The position numbers were made by a program, and so were the translations under genes. A DNA stretch of 64,000 bases, taken from positions 62,001 to 126,000 of the forward strand of contig JAFAZH010000057.1 of assembly GCA_019239895.1 (NCBI GenBank), read 5' to 3'. Shown here piece after piece: positions 16,584-26,326 of this stretch. The notes under the pieces are model-generated. The model saw nothing but the letters and a program-made list of their open reading frames with translations. It was not told the origin of the DNA and made no database searches. This stretch comes from Abditibacteriaceae bacterium. Its GTDB lineage: Bacteria > Armatimonadota > Abditibacteriia > Abditibacteriales > Abditibacteriaceae. Position 1 is the first letter of the stretch. The number at the start of each line of letters is the position of its first letter.

Positions 16584-18635
16584 ATGAGAACTGTACTTGC
16601 TCTACTGCTGTGCCTGGTGGCGGGGAATGTGGCGCACGCCGCCACGCCTAATGCTGCGCCTGCCCGGTTGACTTATGTTGATCTGGTGCGGCGACTGACT
16701 GATCTTGAAGGATTGGCGACGCTGCCGCTGCCGGGTGAAAAGACGGCGCAGTGGTCGAGTTATGATCGCGCCAGTGTGTATGACCCGGCCACCAATAAAT
16801 ACGTGAACTGGAACGCTAATGGGGATGGGGGCGGCATTATCCGCCACGAAGGTGATGAGTCTGTGCTGGCGGAGATGGATGGGCCGGGGTGTATCTGGCG
16901 CATCTGGTCGGCGACGCCAGGCGATGGGCACGTTAAGATTTACCTCGATGGCGCGACCGAGCCAACGGTGGATTTACCTTTTAAAGCTTACTTCGATCAC
17001 CGTAATGCCCCGTTTGTTTATCCGGCCTTGGTGCATACCACCACCGCCAATGGCTGGAATTCCTATGTGCCCGTGCCTTATCAGAAGTCTTGTAAAATCG
17101 TCGCTGATAAAGGATGGGGTAACTATTATCAATTCACTTATACCACCTTTCCCGCAAACACCGTTGTGCCGACCTTTACCCGCAATTTAGGGGTGCCGGA
17201 GCAAGCAGCCCTGGCTGCGGCTGATAAGTTTCTCAGCAGTGGAGTGGGGACTGATCCCGCGACTATTTATGGCGGGCGTCGGCGTGAGAGGCAGGTTACG
17301 CAAAATCTAATCGTGCCGGTCAATAGGGTGGCTGCCCTGGCTGACTTGCGCGGAGCGCGGGCGATCACCAGCTTGCACGTTAGAGTCAATCCGGCAGCAC
17401 TGGGCGAAGCGACGGACACCCTGCGGCAAGTGGTGATGAGCATTCGCTGGGATGGCGAGACAACGCCCAGCGTCTGGGTACCCTTAGGCGATTTCTTTGG
17501 CACGGCACCGGGTATCAATGTTTATAAATCAGTGCCCCTCGGCATGAGCGATAACGAGTTTTATTCCTACTGGTATATGCCATTTGGCCGTAGGGCGCAC
17601 ATTGAATTTCTCAACGAGAGTAAGCAGCCCATTGCGCTGCAAGTTAGCCTGACGCACGCTCCGCTTATCCGGCCTATCTCGACATTGGGTCGCTTCCATG
17701 CCAAATGGCACCGTGATGCCTTACTGCCCGATCCTGCCACCGGGCGCACCATTGACTGGACACTGCTACAAACTCAGGGGCAAGGGCGCTTCTGTGGCGT
17801 CATGCTGCATGTGTGGAATCCCAGAAGTGGCTGGTGGGGCGAGGGTGACGAGAAGTTCTTTGTAGATGGCGAGAAGTTTCCTTCCACCTTCGGCACGGGT
17901 TCAGAAGATTACTTCGGCTATGCCTGGTCGAGTCCAAAATTGTTTTACCACGCCCTGCACAATCAAACGCATTCTGACCCCAAGACGGGCAATATCTCGG
18001 ACAACCGCTGGCACATTGCCGATAACATTCCCTTCCACACTTCTTTTGATGGCAGCATCGAAAAGTATTTCCCCAATGCACGCCCGACTCTCTATGCCGC
18101 TACCACCTACTGGTATCTGGCACCCGGCGGTCGTGATCCTTATGGCCCGGTGCCCTTAGAGCAGCGGGTTGGTTATTATAAGCCACTCACCCCTTTGCAC
18201 CTGCCAGGTGTAACCGAGGGTGAAGCCTTGCGCATCGCCAGTAAAACTGGAGGCAATACCAGTGAGCAGGATATGTCTGGCTTTAACGGCCAGTGGAGTG
18301 GCTTTAGCCAATTGTGGTGGCGGGAAGCCAAACCAGGCGACAAGCTGACGCTCATCGTCCCTGTTGCCAATGCGGGGAAATATCAACTGAAAACGCAACT
18401 GACCAAAGCCCGCGATTATGGCATTGTGCAGTTGTATCTGGATGACCAGAAGTTAGGTGCGCCCATTGATTGCTACAATCCCACAGTCGTGCCAACAGGT
18501 GAGTTACCGCTGGGCACTGTTGATCTCACGGCTGGTGAGCATAAGCTGACAGCGGAGATTGTTGGTGCGAACGAGAAAGCTGACAAGGCTTACCTGTTTG
18601 GGCTGGATTACATCAAGCTGGAGCCAGCTAAATGA
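16584..18635 (+). CDS. Secreted GH172 (DUF2961) glycosidase
   Basis: About 683 residues from the ATG at 16584, preceded by AAGAGGA. An in-frame GTG at 16557 lies within the upstream palindrome and has no ribosome site. The signal peptide ends near AHAA. The DUF2961 pattern is clear: SSYDRASVYDP near the start, then EMDGPGCIWRIWSA, a GTGSEDYFGYAW segment near 445, and a C-terminal beta-sandwich (GDKLTLIVPVANAGKYQL). Characterised GH172 enzymes act on difructose dianhydride and on D-arabinan or D-fructofuranoside linkages. Placement beside GH32 and a fructose-type transporter fits a fructan or difructose-anhydride pathway. Family call is strong; substrate is inferred from context. Confidence 0.85.
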   Translation: MRTVLALLLCLVAGNVAHAATPNAAPARLTYVDLVRRLTDLEGLATLPLPGEKTAQWSSYDRASVYDPATNKYVNWNANGDGGGIIRHEGDESVLAEMDGPGCIWRIWSATPGDGHVKIYLDGATEPTVDLPFKAYFDHRNAPFVYPALVHTTTANGWNSYVPVPYQKSCKIVADKGWGNYYQFTYTTFPANTVVPTFTRNLGVPEQAALAAADKFLSSGVGTDPATIYGGRRRERQVTQNLIVPVNRVAALADLRGARAITSLHVRVNPAALGEATDTLRQVVMSIRWDGETTPSVWVPLGDFFGTAPGINVYKSVPLGMSDNEFYSYWYMPFGRRAHIEFLNESKQPIALQVSLTHAPLIRPISTLGRFHAKWHRDALLPDPATGRTIDWTLLQTQGQGRFCGVMLHVWNPRSGWWGEGDEKFFVDGEKFPSTFGTGSEDYFGYAWSSPKLFYHALHNQTHSDPKTGNISDNRWHIADNIPFHTSFDGSIEKYFPNARPTLYAATTYWYLAPGGRDPYGPVPLEQRVGYYKPLTPLHLPGVTEGEALRIASKTGGNTSEQDMSGFNGQWSGFSQLWWREAKPGDKLTLIVPVANAGKYQLKTQLTKARDYGIVQLYLDDQKLGAPIDCYNPTVVPTGELPLGTVDLTAGEHKLTAEIVGANEKADKAYLFGLDYIKLEPAK

Positions 18636-18641
18636 AAATGC

Positions 18642-18790
18642 CCCGGCGGTTGAAACCGCGGCTCCGGGCGTGCCGCCGACCGTCCGCCTGTGCGGACGGC
18701 ACATTAGATTAGACCCTCCGTCCGCGCAGGCCGGGTGCCCTCTGGGCGGATCGGCCAGCGGCCATGAGCCGCGAATTTATTCGCCGGGCC
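18642..18790. repeat. REP/BIME-like hairpin cluster
   Basis: Contains GCGGTTGAAACCGC (18646-18659) and CCGTCCGCCTGTGCGGACGG (18680-18699), then further GC-rich arms. The GGTTGAAACC head recurs as GGTTTCAACC near 61720. It occupies the whole gap between the GH172 gene and the next open frame. Confidence 0.65.
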
Positions 18791-18803
18791 ATTTTATCTT
18801 TCT

Positions 18804-21800
18804 ATGCACCACGTTTTAACTACACGCTTCGCTGCTCTGCCTCGCCGCTTGACACTCTTCATCACCTTAAGCTTGCTCGTTATATTCCGTTCAACACTGG
18901 CCCACGCTCAACCGGTGCCGCTGATAGCCAGTTATAACTGTGAGCCAGATGCAGGTAATGCCACGCGCTTAACCGATTCCGGCCCACTGAGGATTGATGG
19001 CAAGCTCGATAAAGCAACATTTGTCCCCGGCAAGCAGGGGCAGGCTATCCACGTAGATAACACAGCGCGAGTGCTGTTTGATAGCCCCATTATTCAAAAA
19101 CTTGGCACCAACTTCTCCTTTACCTTCTGGCTGCGGCTGGAACAAGCACCACAGGTTAAAACGGCTCTCATTTTCCAGAAGGGTGGCAACACCGGTTTTC
19201 AACTGGGGGTATCGCCGCAACGCAACCTCTACTATCACGGCAACTGGGGCGGTGGCTGGTATGATGCCGGAGCGTGGGGCGGCACCTTGCCGCTCCACCA
19301 GTGGGTGCATGTGGCCTGGACATTTCAAAAAGGTGGCAAAGGCCGCATCTACATGGATGGCCAGCAAACCGGCGTCAGTGATACCCCTTTCGCGTTTTAC
19401 CCAGAGGATGTGCCGCTGCAACTGGGCGGCGATACTTGGGCCGGAGCGGTGGACAATCTGCATATCTATGCCTCGGCCTTAACCCCCGAACAGGTGCGCG
19501 CTGACATGGCAGCCAATGGTCTGATGGTGCGGCCCGCCAGTGACGCCGATTTACCATCCTTTCTCTTCCCGATTCGCATGGCGTTAGCACGCTTTGATAT
19601 GCCCATCGGATTTCAGCCTTATGATGCGCGCCGTTACCAGACAGCCCAGCGCGTGCCTGGCCCAGATGCCACCGACTGGCCCCGCCTCACTCTTGATGGC
19701 AAAACCCCCTTGTTCCAGAGCGATACCGCCGATTCCATTGGTGAAGTGCCCCTCCTCCCCGAAGGTCAGGCGCATTCCCTGTTTCGCCAGCCCTTTGACC
19801 ATGAGATTAAACCGGTGAATCACTGGCTGCGCGCTAACGAGTGGCTGTGGGGTCGCAAATTCGTTTACACCACAGATCGCACAGCGCGCACTTCCAGTGG
19901 CGATTATGAAATCTGGGCTTTCCCTATCGAAATACGTGGCCCCGGCGAACATGACCTACAATCCGTCCATCTCACTTTAGGCGGACAAACCATTTATGAA
20001 CGCCAGGAACCGTTGCGCTCACTCACGCTGCTCTTGCCTGCCAACTTGAATGGTGCGTCCTATGAACTGTGGGTCAATGGTCGTGGCCCGGCGCGGTTCA
20101 ATGTAGGGTTAAAGCCTGTCACACCCGGTCACCCGGAAGATGTGCCGTTACCCGTGAACGCCACCGTTCCCGGCAATGGCCCCACGATTACGGTGCGGTT
20201 AGCTGCTCGCCCACCTGCCTTCCCGAACCAACGTGCCTGGGATGATGACCAGAAATCGCTCGCCAGCACGGTGTCAGCCCGTCCTACAGCCGAACTCAAT
20301 AATGGCACGCAACGTTACCTGGGCCTTGAGGTGCCACGTTCGCCGGTTGCTATTTTTACCGCTTCTATGCGCGCCGGGATGAGCGGCGGGCACATGTTCA
20401 ATGGCTTTCATATCACTGGCTTCAAAGGGACACCGGAAGAATATGCCGCCTATCTCAAACAAAACGGCTACGATTGGGTCTTCGAGGACGCCACGCCGAC
20501 CACTTTGGATGCCAAAGATTTCCCTCTTGAACACTGGGCGGCAGCGATGCAGGCGCAGGGCCTTAAATTTGGCCTGAATCCCGATATTCCCGGTAATCTT
20601 GGCATTCTTAGCAATCCAAACCTGGCATTCCAATCCTCGTTTCTACCCGAATGGGGACAGCCTGCTTACCGTGACGCCCAGTTATTAGCGCAACGCTTCA
20701 AGGTCTTTCACAACTTCCTCGGTTTGCTGATTGGGGCCGATAATGCAGGTTATGTGACTTACTGGGATTGGGCACCCACCATTCCCGACCGGCCCTGGGG
20801 CCGTGCGTATGAACAATTCCAACAGGGATACGCCCTTAAAACCCCGGTCGGGCCAGCTATTACGCCTTCTCAATCGGTTGAAACACGCGGCACCGAGCGA
20901 GAATTCTTGGATTACATTCACCGCTATGATGACACCTTCACACGCTATGGCTACTTCACCCATGCCGTGCAGGAAGCCGCTCCTGGTGCATTGTTGGCGA
21001 GTGGTTCCTATGGCTCGAACCCCGGAGTGGGTGGGCGCGGCGGCTGGCCCTGGGCCACCATTCCGGCCCGGCCCATGTTGGCTAACTTGCCAGTGCAAAT
21101 GGCCTATGATTGGAACGAACTCCCTTCCTCCATGCCCCTGCACAATGTCGCTCTGCTCGACCGGATGCGCTCCTACTTCCCGGATAAACCCACCTGGTCA
21201 CTGGTGGATGACTTTGGCTTATTCTTCGGATGTGAGGCGCGGCAGCGGGCTTATGCCCTGGCCCTAACACGCGGCGTTGAAGCTATTGGCACTAACTTTC
21301 TGGCACACACCAGTGCGGGCACGGATGAAGGCGAACATTCGGGCCAAGTGTCTGGCCAACCCCGCCATCGCGCCTCGGTGGTGGCGGAACAACAGGAACT
21401 TTATAACTGGATTAAACGCTACGGTGGTATCTATCACGGCACCCGTTTGCAGCCGCAAATCGGCATCCTCTATGTGCATGAGCAGGCGATTTCACGACCC
21501 GTGGTCGGAGGTGATAATCCCGATCCAAACCAACTCTATCATGGCTCGCACGAAGGCAAAACCAACGAGGCGTTGTTTCTCTGCCACATGGCAGGCTTCC
21601 CGGCCAAAATCATTACGCCCGAAGAGTTAAAGCGCGGCCTGCCACCTTCGATAAAAGCTGTATTGCTGACGGGACTCAACCGCTTCGACAACACCTGGCT
21701 GTGGTCGAAGGGCATGGAGGCCGACCTCAAACGATTTGTCACTGGCGGTGGTAAGTTATTGCTTGATGATGAATCGGTCGTGCCTACAGGCGTGGCGGCC

Positions 21801-22934
21801 ATCCCTACCGATTTACACATTGCAGCCTACGTGGTGCAAAGCAAAACCGATACTTCGCCGCGATTGCTGGAGCGCAATCGCGAGAACGCAAATAAGTTGT
21901 ACGTTGCTTTGAAAGATCTGGCACAGCCCATTGTGGTCTCTTCCAGACCGTATATTTGGGCCGTGCCACACCAGACGGGCGATGTGCAGTATGTCACGAT
22001 GGTCAACTGGGCTAATGAAGCAGGGCAAAATGCCTCAGTTGTAGTGCGAAGTGAAGAGGACAACCTGCTGGCCTGGAATACCAATCGGCCTATTTATGAT
22101 CTGGCACTGGGCCGTAAAATCACGCCTGCTGAAGCTCAAATCGTTGATTTAACTCATGATGCCGTGCGCGTTTATGCTCTGCCCCCTGCGCCTATCGGTA
22201 TTCCTGCAATCACTGCAACACATGGCGGGGATGGCTTCTATCACGCTAAGGTTACAATCGGCAAGACACCAGCTATCGTTGGCGTGCCAGTGGAAGTTAC
22301 TGTCTCAAAAGGCGAGGATACGGCGACGGTCTATGGTGCTTCTGGCACACCCATTTCATTGCCCATCACAGACCACGAATTAGGACAATGGACGCTCACG
22401 GTTAAAGAGTTACTCTCTGGTCAGGCTGCGACGGCTTCACTCAAAGTTGTAGCGGCACCTACAGCATCACCAGTGAATAACACAGCTAAACAGTTGAGGG
22501 CTTTTGCCGCACGGCGTGACGTGCCTCTGGTCATTGCCCTCACACCGCAACAAAGTAACAATCCGCAACTAACATCCCTGGCGCAGCAACTGAGTGCTTA
22601 TTTCAAAGCGCGAGGCCGCCAGGTAGAAATCCGGCACATCGCGCCTAATGATGTGGTTTTGAGCCTACAACCGCTCCGACCACAACAGCAATACCCGCAG
22701 TGGCGAACTGTGGACGCCGACTTGATTTTGCTCGGCTCGCCCAGTGACAATCTATTGTTACTCGACCAGGCGCGTGGTTACTTACTGCCCGATGATTGGC
22801 AAGCTCTAACCAACGGTCAATTCCGCGTCGCAGTCACTTATTCACCTTTTGTGGGTGAAAAGTGGGCGTTAAACCTGTTGGCTAAAGATACGCCCGGTCT
22901 GGTGGCAGCCGTGCATAACGTCACCGGGTTTTAG
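18804..22934 (+). CDS. Giant secreted protein: LamG-like domain plus TIM-barrel glycosidase-like region
   Basis: 1376 residues with a signal peptide (about 1-35, ending AHAQ). Residues 40-235 form a LamG/concanavalin-like jelly roll (FSFTFWLRLEQ, then HQWVHVAWTFQKGGKGRIYMDGQ) that could bind carbohydrate. Residues about 270-510 are beta-rich. Residues 515-900 look like a TIM barrel (GFHITGFKGTPEEYAAYLKQNGYDWVFEDA, then LKFGLNPDIPGN). A flavodoxin/glutaminase-like domain follows (IKAVLLTGLNRF and KRFVTGGGKLLLDDES, about 950-1000) as in GH42-type enzymes. I do not recognise a named family for the catalytic part. The stop codon lies inside a 54-bp inverted repeat. No Shine-Dalgarno is visible ahead of the ATG. 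Confidence 0.75.
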   Translation: MHHVLTTRFAALPRRLTLFITLSLLVIFRSTLAHAQPVPLIASYNCEPDAGNATRLTDSGPLRIDGKLDKATFVPGKQGQAIHVDNTARVLFDSPIIQKLGTNFSFTFWLRLEQAPQVKTALIFQKGGNTGFQLGVSPQRNLYYHGNWGGGWYDAGAWGGTLPLHQWVHVAWTFQKGGKGRIYMDGQQTGVSDTPFAFYPEDVPLQLGGDTWAGAVDNLHIYASALTPEQVRADMAANGLMVRPASDADLPSFLFPIRMALARFDMPIGFQPYDARRYQTAQRVPGPDATDWPRLTLDGKTPLFQSDTADSIGEVPLLPEGQAHSLFRQPFDHEIKPVNHWLRANEWLWGRKFVYTTDRTARTSSGDYEIWAFPIEIRGPGEHDLQSVHLTLGGQTIYERQEPLRSLTLLLPANLNGASYELWVNGRGPARFNVGLKPVTPGHPEDVPLPVNATVPGNGPTITVRLAARPPAFPNQRAWDDDQKSLASTVSARPTAELNNGTQRYLGLEVPRSPVAIFTASMRAGMSGGHMFNGFHITGFKGTPEEYAAYLKQNGYDWVFEDATPTTLDAKDFPLEHWAAAMQAQGLKFGLNPDIPGNLGILSNPNLAFQSSFLPEWGQPAYRDAQLLAQRFKVFHNFLGLLIGADNAGYVTYWDWAPTIPDRPWGRAYEQFQQGYALKTPVGPAITPSQSVETRGTEREFLDYIHRYDDTFTRYGYFTHAVQEAAPGALLASGSYGSNPGVGGRGGWPWATIPARPMLANLPVQMAYDWNELPSSMPLHNVALLDRMRSYFPDKPTWSLVDDFGLFFGCEARQRAYALALTRGVEAIGTNFLAHTSAGTDEGEHSGQVSGQPRHRASVVAEQQELYNWIKRYGGIYHGTRLQPQIGILYVHEQAISRPVVGGDNPDPNQLYHGSHEGKTNEALFLCHMAGFPAKIITPEELKRGLPPSIKAVLLTGLNRFDNTWLWSKGMEADLKRFVTGGGKLLLDDESVVPTGVAAIPTDLHIAAYVVQSKTDTSPRLLERNRENANKLYVALKDLAQPIVVSSRPYIWAVPHQTGDVQYVTMVNWANEAGQNASVVVRSEEDNLLAWNTNRPIYDLALGRKITPAEAQIVDLTHDAVRVYALPPAPIGIPAITATHGGDGFYHAKVTIGKTPAIVGVPVEVTVSKGEDTATVYGASGTPISLPITDHELGQWTLTVKELLSGQAATASLKVVAAPTASPVNNTAKQLRAFAARRDVPLVIALTPQQSNNPQLTSLAQQLSAYFKARGRQVEIRHIAPNDVVLSLQPLRPQQQYPQWRTVDADLILLGSPSDNLLLLDQARGYLLPDDWQALTNGQFRVAVTYSPFVGEKWALNLLAKDTPGLVAAVHNVTGF

Positions 22935-23150
22935 CCCTCACCCCCGGCCCCTCTCCCGATAACAGGAGAGGGGAGACTAACTGAAACCGATGAGCACGAT
23001 TATGAACCGCAGTGACACCGAGAAAGCACAAAAGAAAATAGGAAACATACTTATCTTCTCCTCATTTGTGTGGCCTATTTCAACGCCATTGATAAGAGTT
23101 AGTCTCCCCTCTCCTGTTATCGGGAGAGGGGCCGGGGGTGAGGGCTAAAA
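22929..23150. repeat. 54-bp perfect inverted repeat between convergent genes
   Basis: Arms 22929-22982 and 23097-23150 are exact reverse complements over 54 bases, separated by about 114 bases. Each arm also contains a shorter palindrome (CCCCTCTCC ... GGAGAGGGG). The left arm overlaps the stop codon of the giant protein gene. The right arm ends 18 bases before the stop of the facing gene. It may end transcription in both directions, or be a recent MITE-like insertion. Confidence 0.9.
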
Positions 23151-23168
23151 CTGGTCAGTAGCTACCGA

Positions 23169-24839
23169 CTACTGCGCTTTGCCACCCCAGGCTTTTTGTG
23201 CCCATACATCCATTGCGTCGTATTTGTCTTCCCAGGTGGTATACATCGCGCCTGCAATGCCGGGGATGCCCTTGGTATTGGCAATCCATTTACTAATAGC
23301 AGAACCATCTTCGTCACCGTCGTAGTAGCCGGAAAGGATTTGCCGCAGCCCCAGGTCAGCGAAGAACTGAGAGTTCTTGCCCATCAGCCCACCATGCCAG
23401 TTGACGATGCCGATGCCGGGATCAAGCCCCTTCCATGAACCTTTGAGCGAGCCATTCACCGCATAAAAATGATCAACCGCGTTGTGCATGGGGTCGAACA
23501 TATCGTTCCAAACCCAAATCTCGGCATCGGGACGGATGTCACGAATGATCTGCGCCGCCTGATGCACATTCCACGCCAGTAACTCGCCGGGTGTCATGTG
23601 CTTGCTCTGGCAGAGGGCGCACTGGTTTATGGTCCGTAATTCGTCGTGTGACATAAAGAAGGCAGCGGGATGCAGCAGAGTATTAGCCTGCTGCACTTCT
23701 TGCCGCCAGTCCTCAAAGATTTTAGGCTCACTCAGGCAACTGGTGATTCTGTCTTCGTACACAATAATGGGGTGGTAATAACTTACGCGCAGTCGCTGGC
23801 CAGGGGTGATGCGGGTGTTTTGAGTCAGCTTGATAACGGGTGGCTCATGGTAAGCTTGCCAGGGGTGTAAGTTGGGATCAACAATTCGTTGATAATCCTG
23901 ACCCTCTTGATAGATAGTGCCATTTTCTCCGCGCACAGTAACGGGGCATCCAGGGCGACGCAGCACATTTACCAGGCCAATTTCTTCGACCTTGAGATCA
24001 TCCCACCACATCTTGCCGTCTTTGCCAGACCAGGAGCCAAGATAGAGTAACCCCGAATCATAGTCGAGGCTATTAAACACTAAATCATAATGCGTCCAAT
24101 CTTGTGTCCGCTCGGTATGAAAGGTCTGGAAGTTGATTTCGTGTGCGGTATCAGGACTGAGCACCTTGACTTCAGGATCGGCGGGCGCAAGGTTCTCGGA
24201 TTTCAGCCAAAACGAGATATGATACTGGCGGTGCGGCTGAAGCTTGATGGGTTGGGCTAAACGGCAGTGGCGAGCCTCATTCTTCCCAACATTCTCCATG
24301 CGCAGCGAAGTCTTGCCGCTATGCACTACATCATGGTCGGCAAAGGTGGTCACACCTTCATCATCTTGTAGTGTCCAGCCCTTGAAATGGTTGCCCGTCG
24401 CGTCCTCAAAGTCCGCGTTCAAGACCTGGGTGGGGTTGTCGGGGCGCAAGCTCGCGGTGCCGCCCTGAGCTACAAATAAAGCGTCCTTGGAAAGCACGCC
24501 TTCCATATAATTGGGATCATGGGCACCTCCCATCACAATAGTTATCAAGTCCAGGCCATACTTTTGTGCGGCCTGCTTGAGTTCAGGTGCTTTAGCAGCC
24601 GGGACGTTATAGGAGAACGCCACGCCATTGTAGCCATCCTTTTGAGCGCGAGGAAAACGAGCGATCATGCGATCTACTTCTTTAGGGTTGCTCATGTCGC
24701 GCCAGATAAACAGCCAGTGCTTGGGCTTGGCTGTGGGCGGGGGAGTTTGCGGTGCGGCCTGCGCGCTCTTCAAGCAAAAGATGCTCAGGATCAGTGCCAG
24801 CAGACTTTTGAGCAGGGTTCGAGAGTAATAGTTTTCCAT
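23169..24839 (-). CDS. Secreted GH20-like TIM-barrel protein with inserted carbohydrate-binding module
   Basis: About 556 residues from the ATG at 24839. An in-frame upstream ATG would place the start inside a palindromic repeat and ahead of the signal peptide. The signal ends near AQAA. A barrel start (KHWLFIWRDMSNPKEVDRMIARFPRAQ then GYNGVAFSYN) is followed at about 125-280 by a CBM4/9-like module (NADFEDATGNHFKGWTLQDDEG, then RQYHISFWLKS). The barrel resumes with FFMSHDELRTIN and DAEIWVWNDMFDP. The HDE motif recalls the Asp-Glu pair of GH20 hexosaminidases, but overall similarity is weak. The enzyme class is therefore tentative. Confidence 0.6.
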   Translation of the reverse strand: MENYYSRTLLKSLLALILSIFCLKSAQAAPQTPPPTAKPKHWLFIWRDMSNPKEVDRMIARFPRAQKDGYNGVAFSYNVPAAKAPELKQAAQKYGLDLITIVMGGAHDPNYMEGVLSKDALFVAQGGTASLRPDNPTQVLNADFEDATGNHFKGWTLQDDEGVTTFADHDVVHSGKTSLRMENVGKNEARHCRLAQPIKLQPHRQYHISFWLKSENLAPADPEVKVLSPDTAHEINFQTFHTERTQDWTHYDLVFNSLDYDSGLLYLGSWSGKDGKMWWDDLKVEEIGLVNVLRRPGCPVTVRGENGTIYQEGQDYQRIVDPNLHPWQAYHEPPVIKLTQNTRITPGQRLRVSYYHPIIVYEDRITSCLSEPKIFEDWRQEVQQANTLLHPAAFFMSHDELRTINQCALCQSKHMTPGELLAWNVHQAAQIIRDIRPDAEIWVWNDMFDPMHNAVDHFYAVNGSLKGSWKGLDPGIGIVNWHGGLMGKNSQFFADLGLRQILSGYYDGDEDGSAISKWIANTKGIPGIAGAMYTTWEDKYDAMDVWAQKAWGGKAQ

Positions 24840-24878
24840 AGAGGTGCTTCCTTGGGAGATGTCAATATCAGAGCAAGA

Positions 24879-25003
24879 TGTCATTCCGAGCGGAGCAAAG
24901 CGGAGGCGAGGCATCTTTTAGCCGGAATTATGACTCTTATTTTAAAGATTCCTCGACTGCGTTGCATTACGCTCCGCTCCATTCCACTTCGCTCGGAATG
25001 ACA
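24879..25003. repeat. Palindromic intergenic repeat (GTCATTCCGAGCG type)
   Basis: Outer arms TGTCATTCCGAGCG (24879-24892) and CGCTCGGAATGACA (24990-25003) are exact complements. Inner GAGGCATC and GATTCCTC segments pair imperfectly. This repeat style is common between genes in many environmental bacteria. It lies upstream of the minus-strand GH20-like gene and downstream of the SGNH gene. Confidence 0.75.
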
Positions 25004-25045
25004 CTGACTTCATGCGGAGTCGTAAAACCTAATTCTGTGCGATTA

Positions 25046-26263
25046 CTAACCGCCAGTTTCTAATGTCTTTAATACAGTCTGTGCTACCAACTCCTGGCCG
25101 GGTGGTGCGAGATGCACTTTGTCGTTGGCATAGAGTTTTTCCCGGTCGCCCTGGGGCACGGCGGTGAAAGCGGCATAAACATCGGCCAGTCCTGCCTTAT
25201 CCGCTTTGGCCGCATTGCGACACGCTTCAGCTAACTCGCCCATGCGCTCGCCGTTTTCAAAAGGCGGACAGGTGGTGAGAATGAGCACATCGGCTTTACC
25301 CCCCGTAGCGCGACGGATACGGTCAATGGCATCCATTTGCGTTTGCTGAAAGGCCGGACCGCGCATCCCGTTGGTGTAGTCGTTGAAACCGAAGAATACC
25401 GTCACGAGGTCGGGCTGCGGTTCCTGGCTCGTCCAACGCGGCATGACAACGAGATTCTGGCGCAGTTCGGTGCCGCCCATTGCCGGGTTCACCAGTTTAA
25501 CTTCGGAACCATATTTGGCTTTGAGTTGTTTCTGGAGTGTGGTGGGCCAGTTCGTCTCGCGGTTTGTCCAGTGCTTGAAATCGGTGAGCGAATCACCCAT
25601 TGTGACAATGGTGATGGGCTGGCCCGCTTTCAGCTTGGCGGCTACCCTCGCCAGGGGCGCAGCTTGGGGATGCAAGTCCTGGGTCGCCGTTGGAATGGTG
25701 GGTTCCAGGCGAATATCATCAATGGCATAGGAATGCGCGGCGTAATCACCCCAATACCACCATTTGCCAAAGTTGATGGGGCTGAGTTTCGAGGGGGCAT
25801 TACCATTAGCTGGATCAATAGGCTTAATCGGTGCGGAGACTTCGGGAATCAGATCGCGCCAGGGCACGACAACTTTGTGCCACTGGATATCGTTTAGGGG
25901 GAAAGCATAAGCATAGCGCATCCCATAATCGCCGTTCCAAATCATCTCGATGCCGCCTAAGTGGTTGGAACCATCACCCTGTACCCAGAAGGAAAATCCT
26001 GCTGCCTTGTCCCAGTCGGGGGTGGGCCTATCGCGCCCCTGCACGAAGACGCCTTTGGCGTCCTCCGCAAAAGAGAACTTCAAGGCTTTGCCCGTCTTGC
26101 CCACAACGGATTCAACCTTCACCTTTTCCGCAGGCACGGCAAAGTTATTTTCTTCCATCGCATTGATGACAGTTGCTTTATCATCGCCTGCATCGGCCAC
26201 AGCGGCAAAACTCAAGGACACCAACAAAGCGGTGGAGAGGGATAGCATACGACTTTTTTTCAC
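25046..26263 (-). CDS. Secreted SGNH/GDSL hydrolase with N-terminal carbohydrate-binding-like module
   Basis: About 405 residues from the GTG at 26263, chosen because AAGGAG lies six bases ahead and a signal peptide (KKSRMLSLSTALLVSLSF) follows at once. Residues about 30-175 form a jelly-roll module (FSFWVQGDGS, WHKVVVPWRDL) like CBM11-type or NPCBM-associated domains. The SGNH hydrolase follows: block I GDSLTD near residue 223, an Asn-containing FGFNDYTNG block near 290, and the catalytic Asp/His pair in DKVHLAPPG near 380. It is likely an esterase that removes acyl groups from polysaccharides. It sits in a minus-strand run with the GH16 gene. Confidence 0.85.
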   Translation of the reverse strand: MKKSRMLSLSTALLVSLSFAAVADAGDDKATVINAMEENNFAVPAEKVKVESVVGKTGKALKFSFAEDAKGVFVQGRDRPTPDWDKAAGFSFWVQGDGSNHLGGIEMIWNGDYGMRYAYAFPLNDIQWHKVVVPWRDLIPEVSAPIKPIDPANGNAPSKLSPINFGKWWYWGDYAAHSYAIDDIRLEPTIPTATQDLHPQAAPLARVAAKLKAGQPITIVTMGDSLTDFKHWTNRETNWPTTLQKQLKAKYGSEVKLVNPAMGGTELRQNLVVMPRWTSQEPQPDLVTVFFGFNDYTNGMRGPAFQQTQMDAIDRIRRATGGKADVLILTTCPPFENGERMGELAEACRNAAKADKAGLADVYAAFTAVPQGDREKLYANDKVHLAPPGQELVAQTVLKTLETGG

Positions 26264-26326
26264 CAGGCACTCCTTACATAACAAATTGTAGAGATTTGGA
26301 GAATTTAATTGGGAGTAAGAAGTAGT

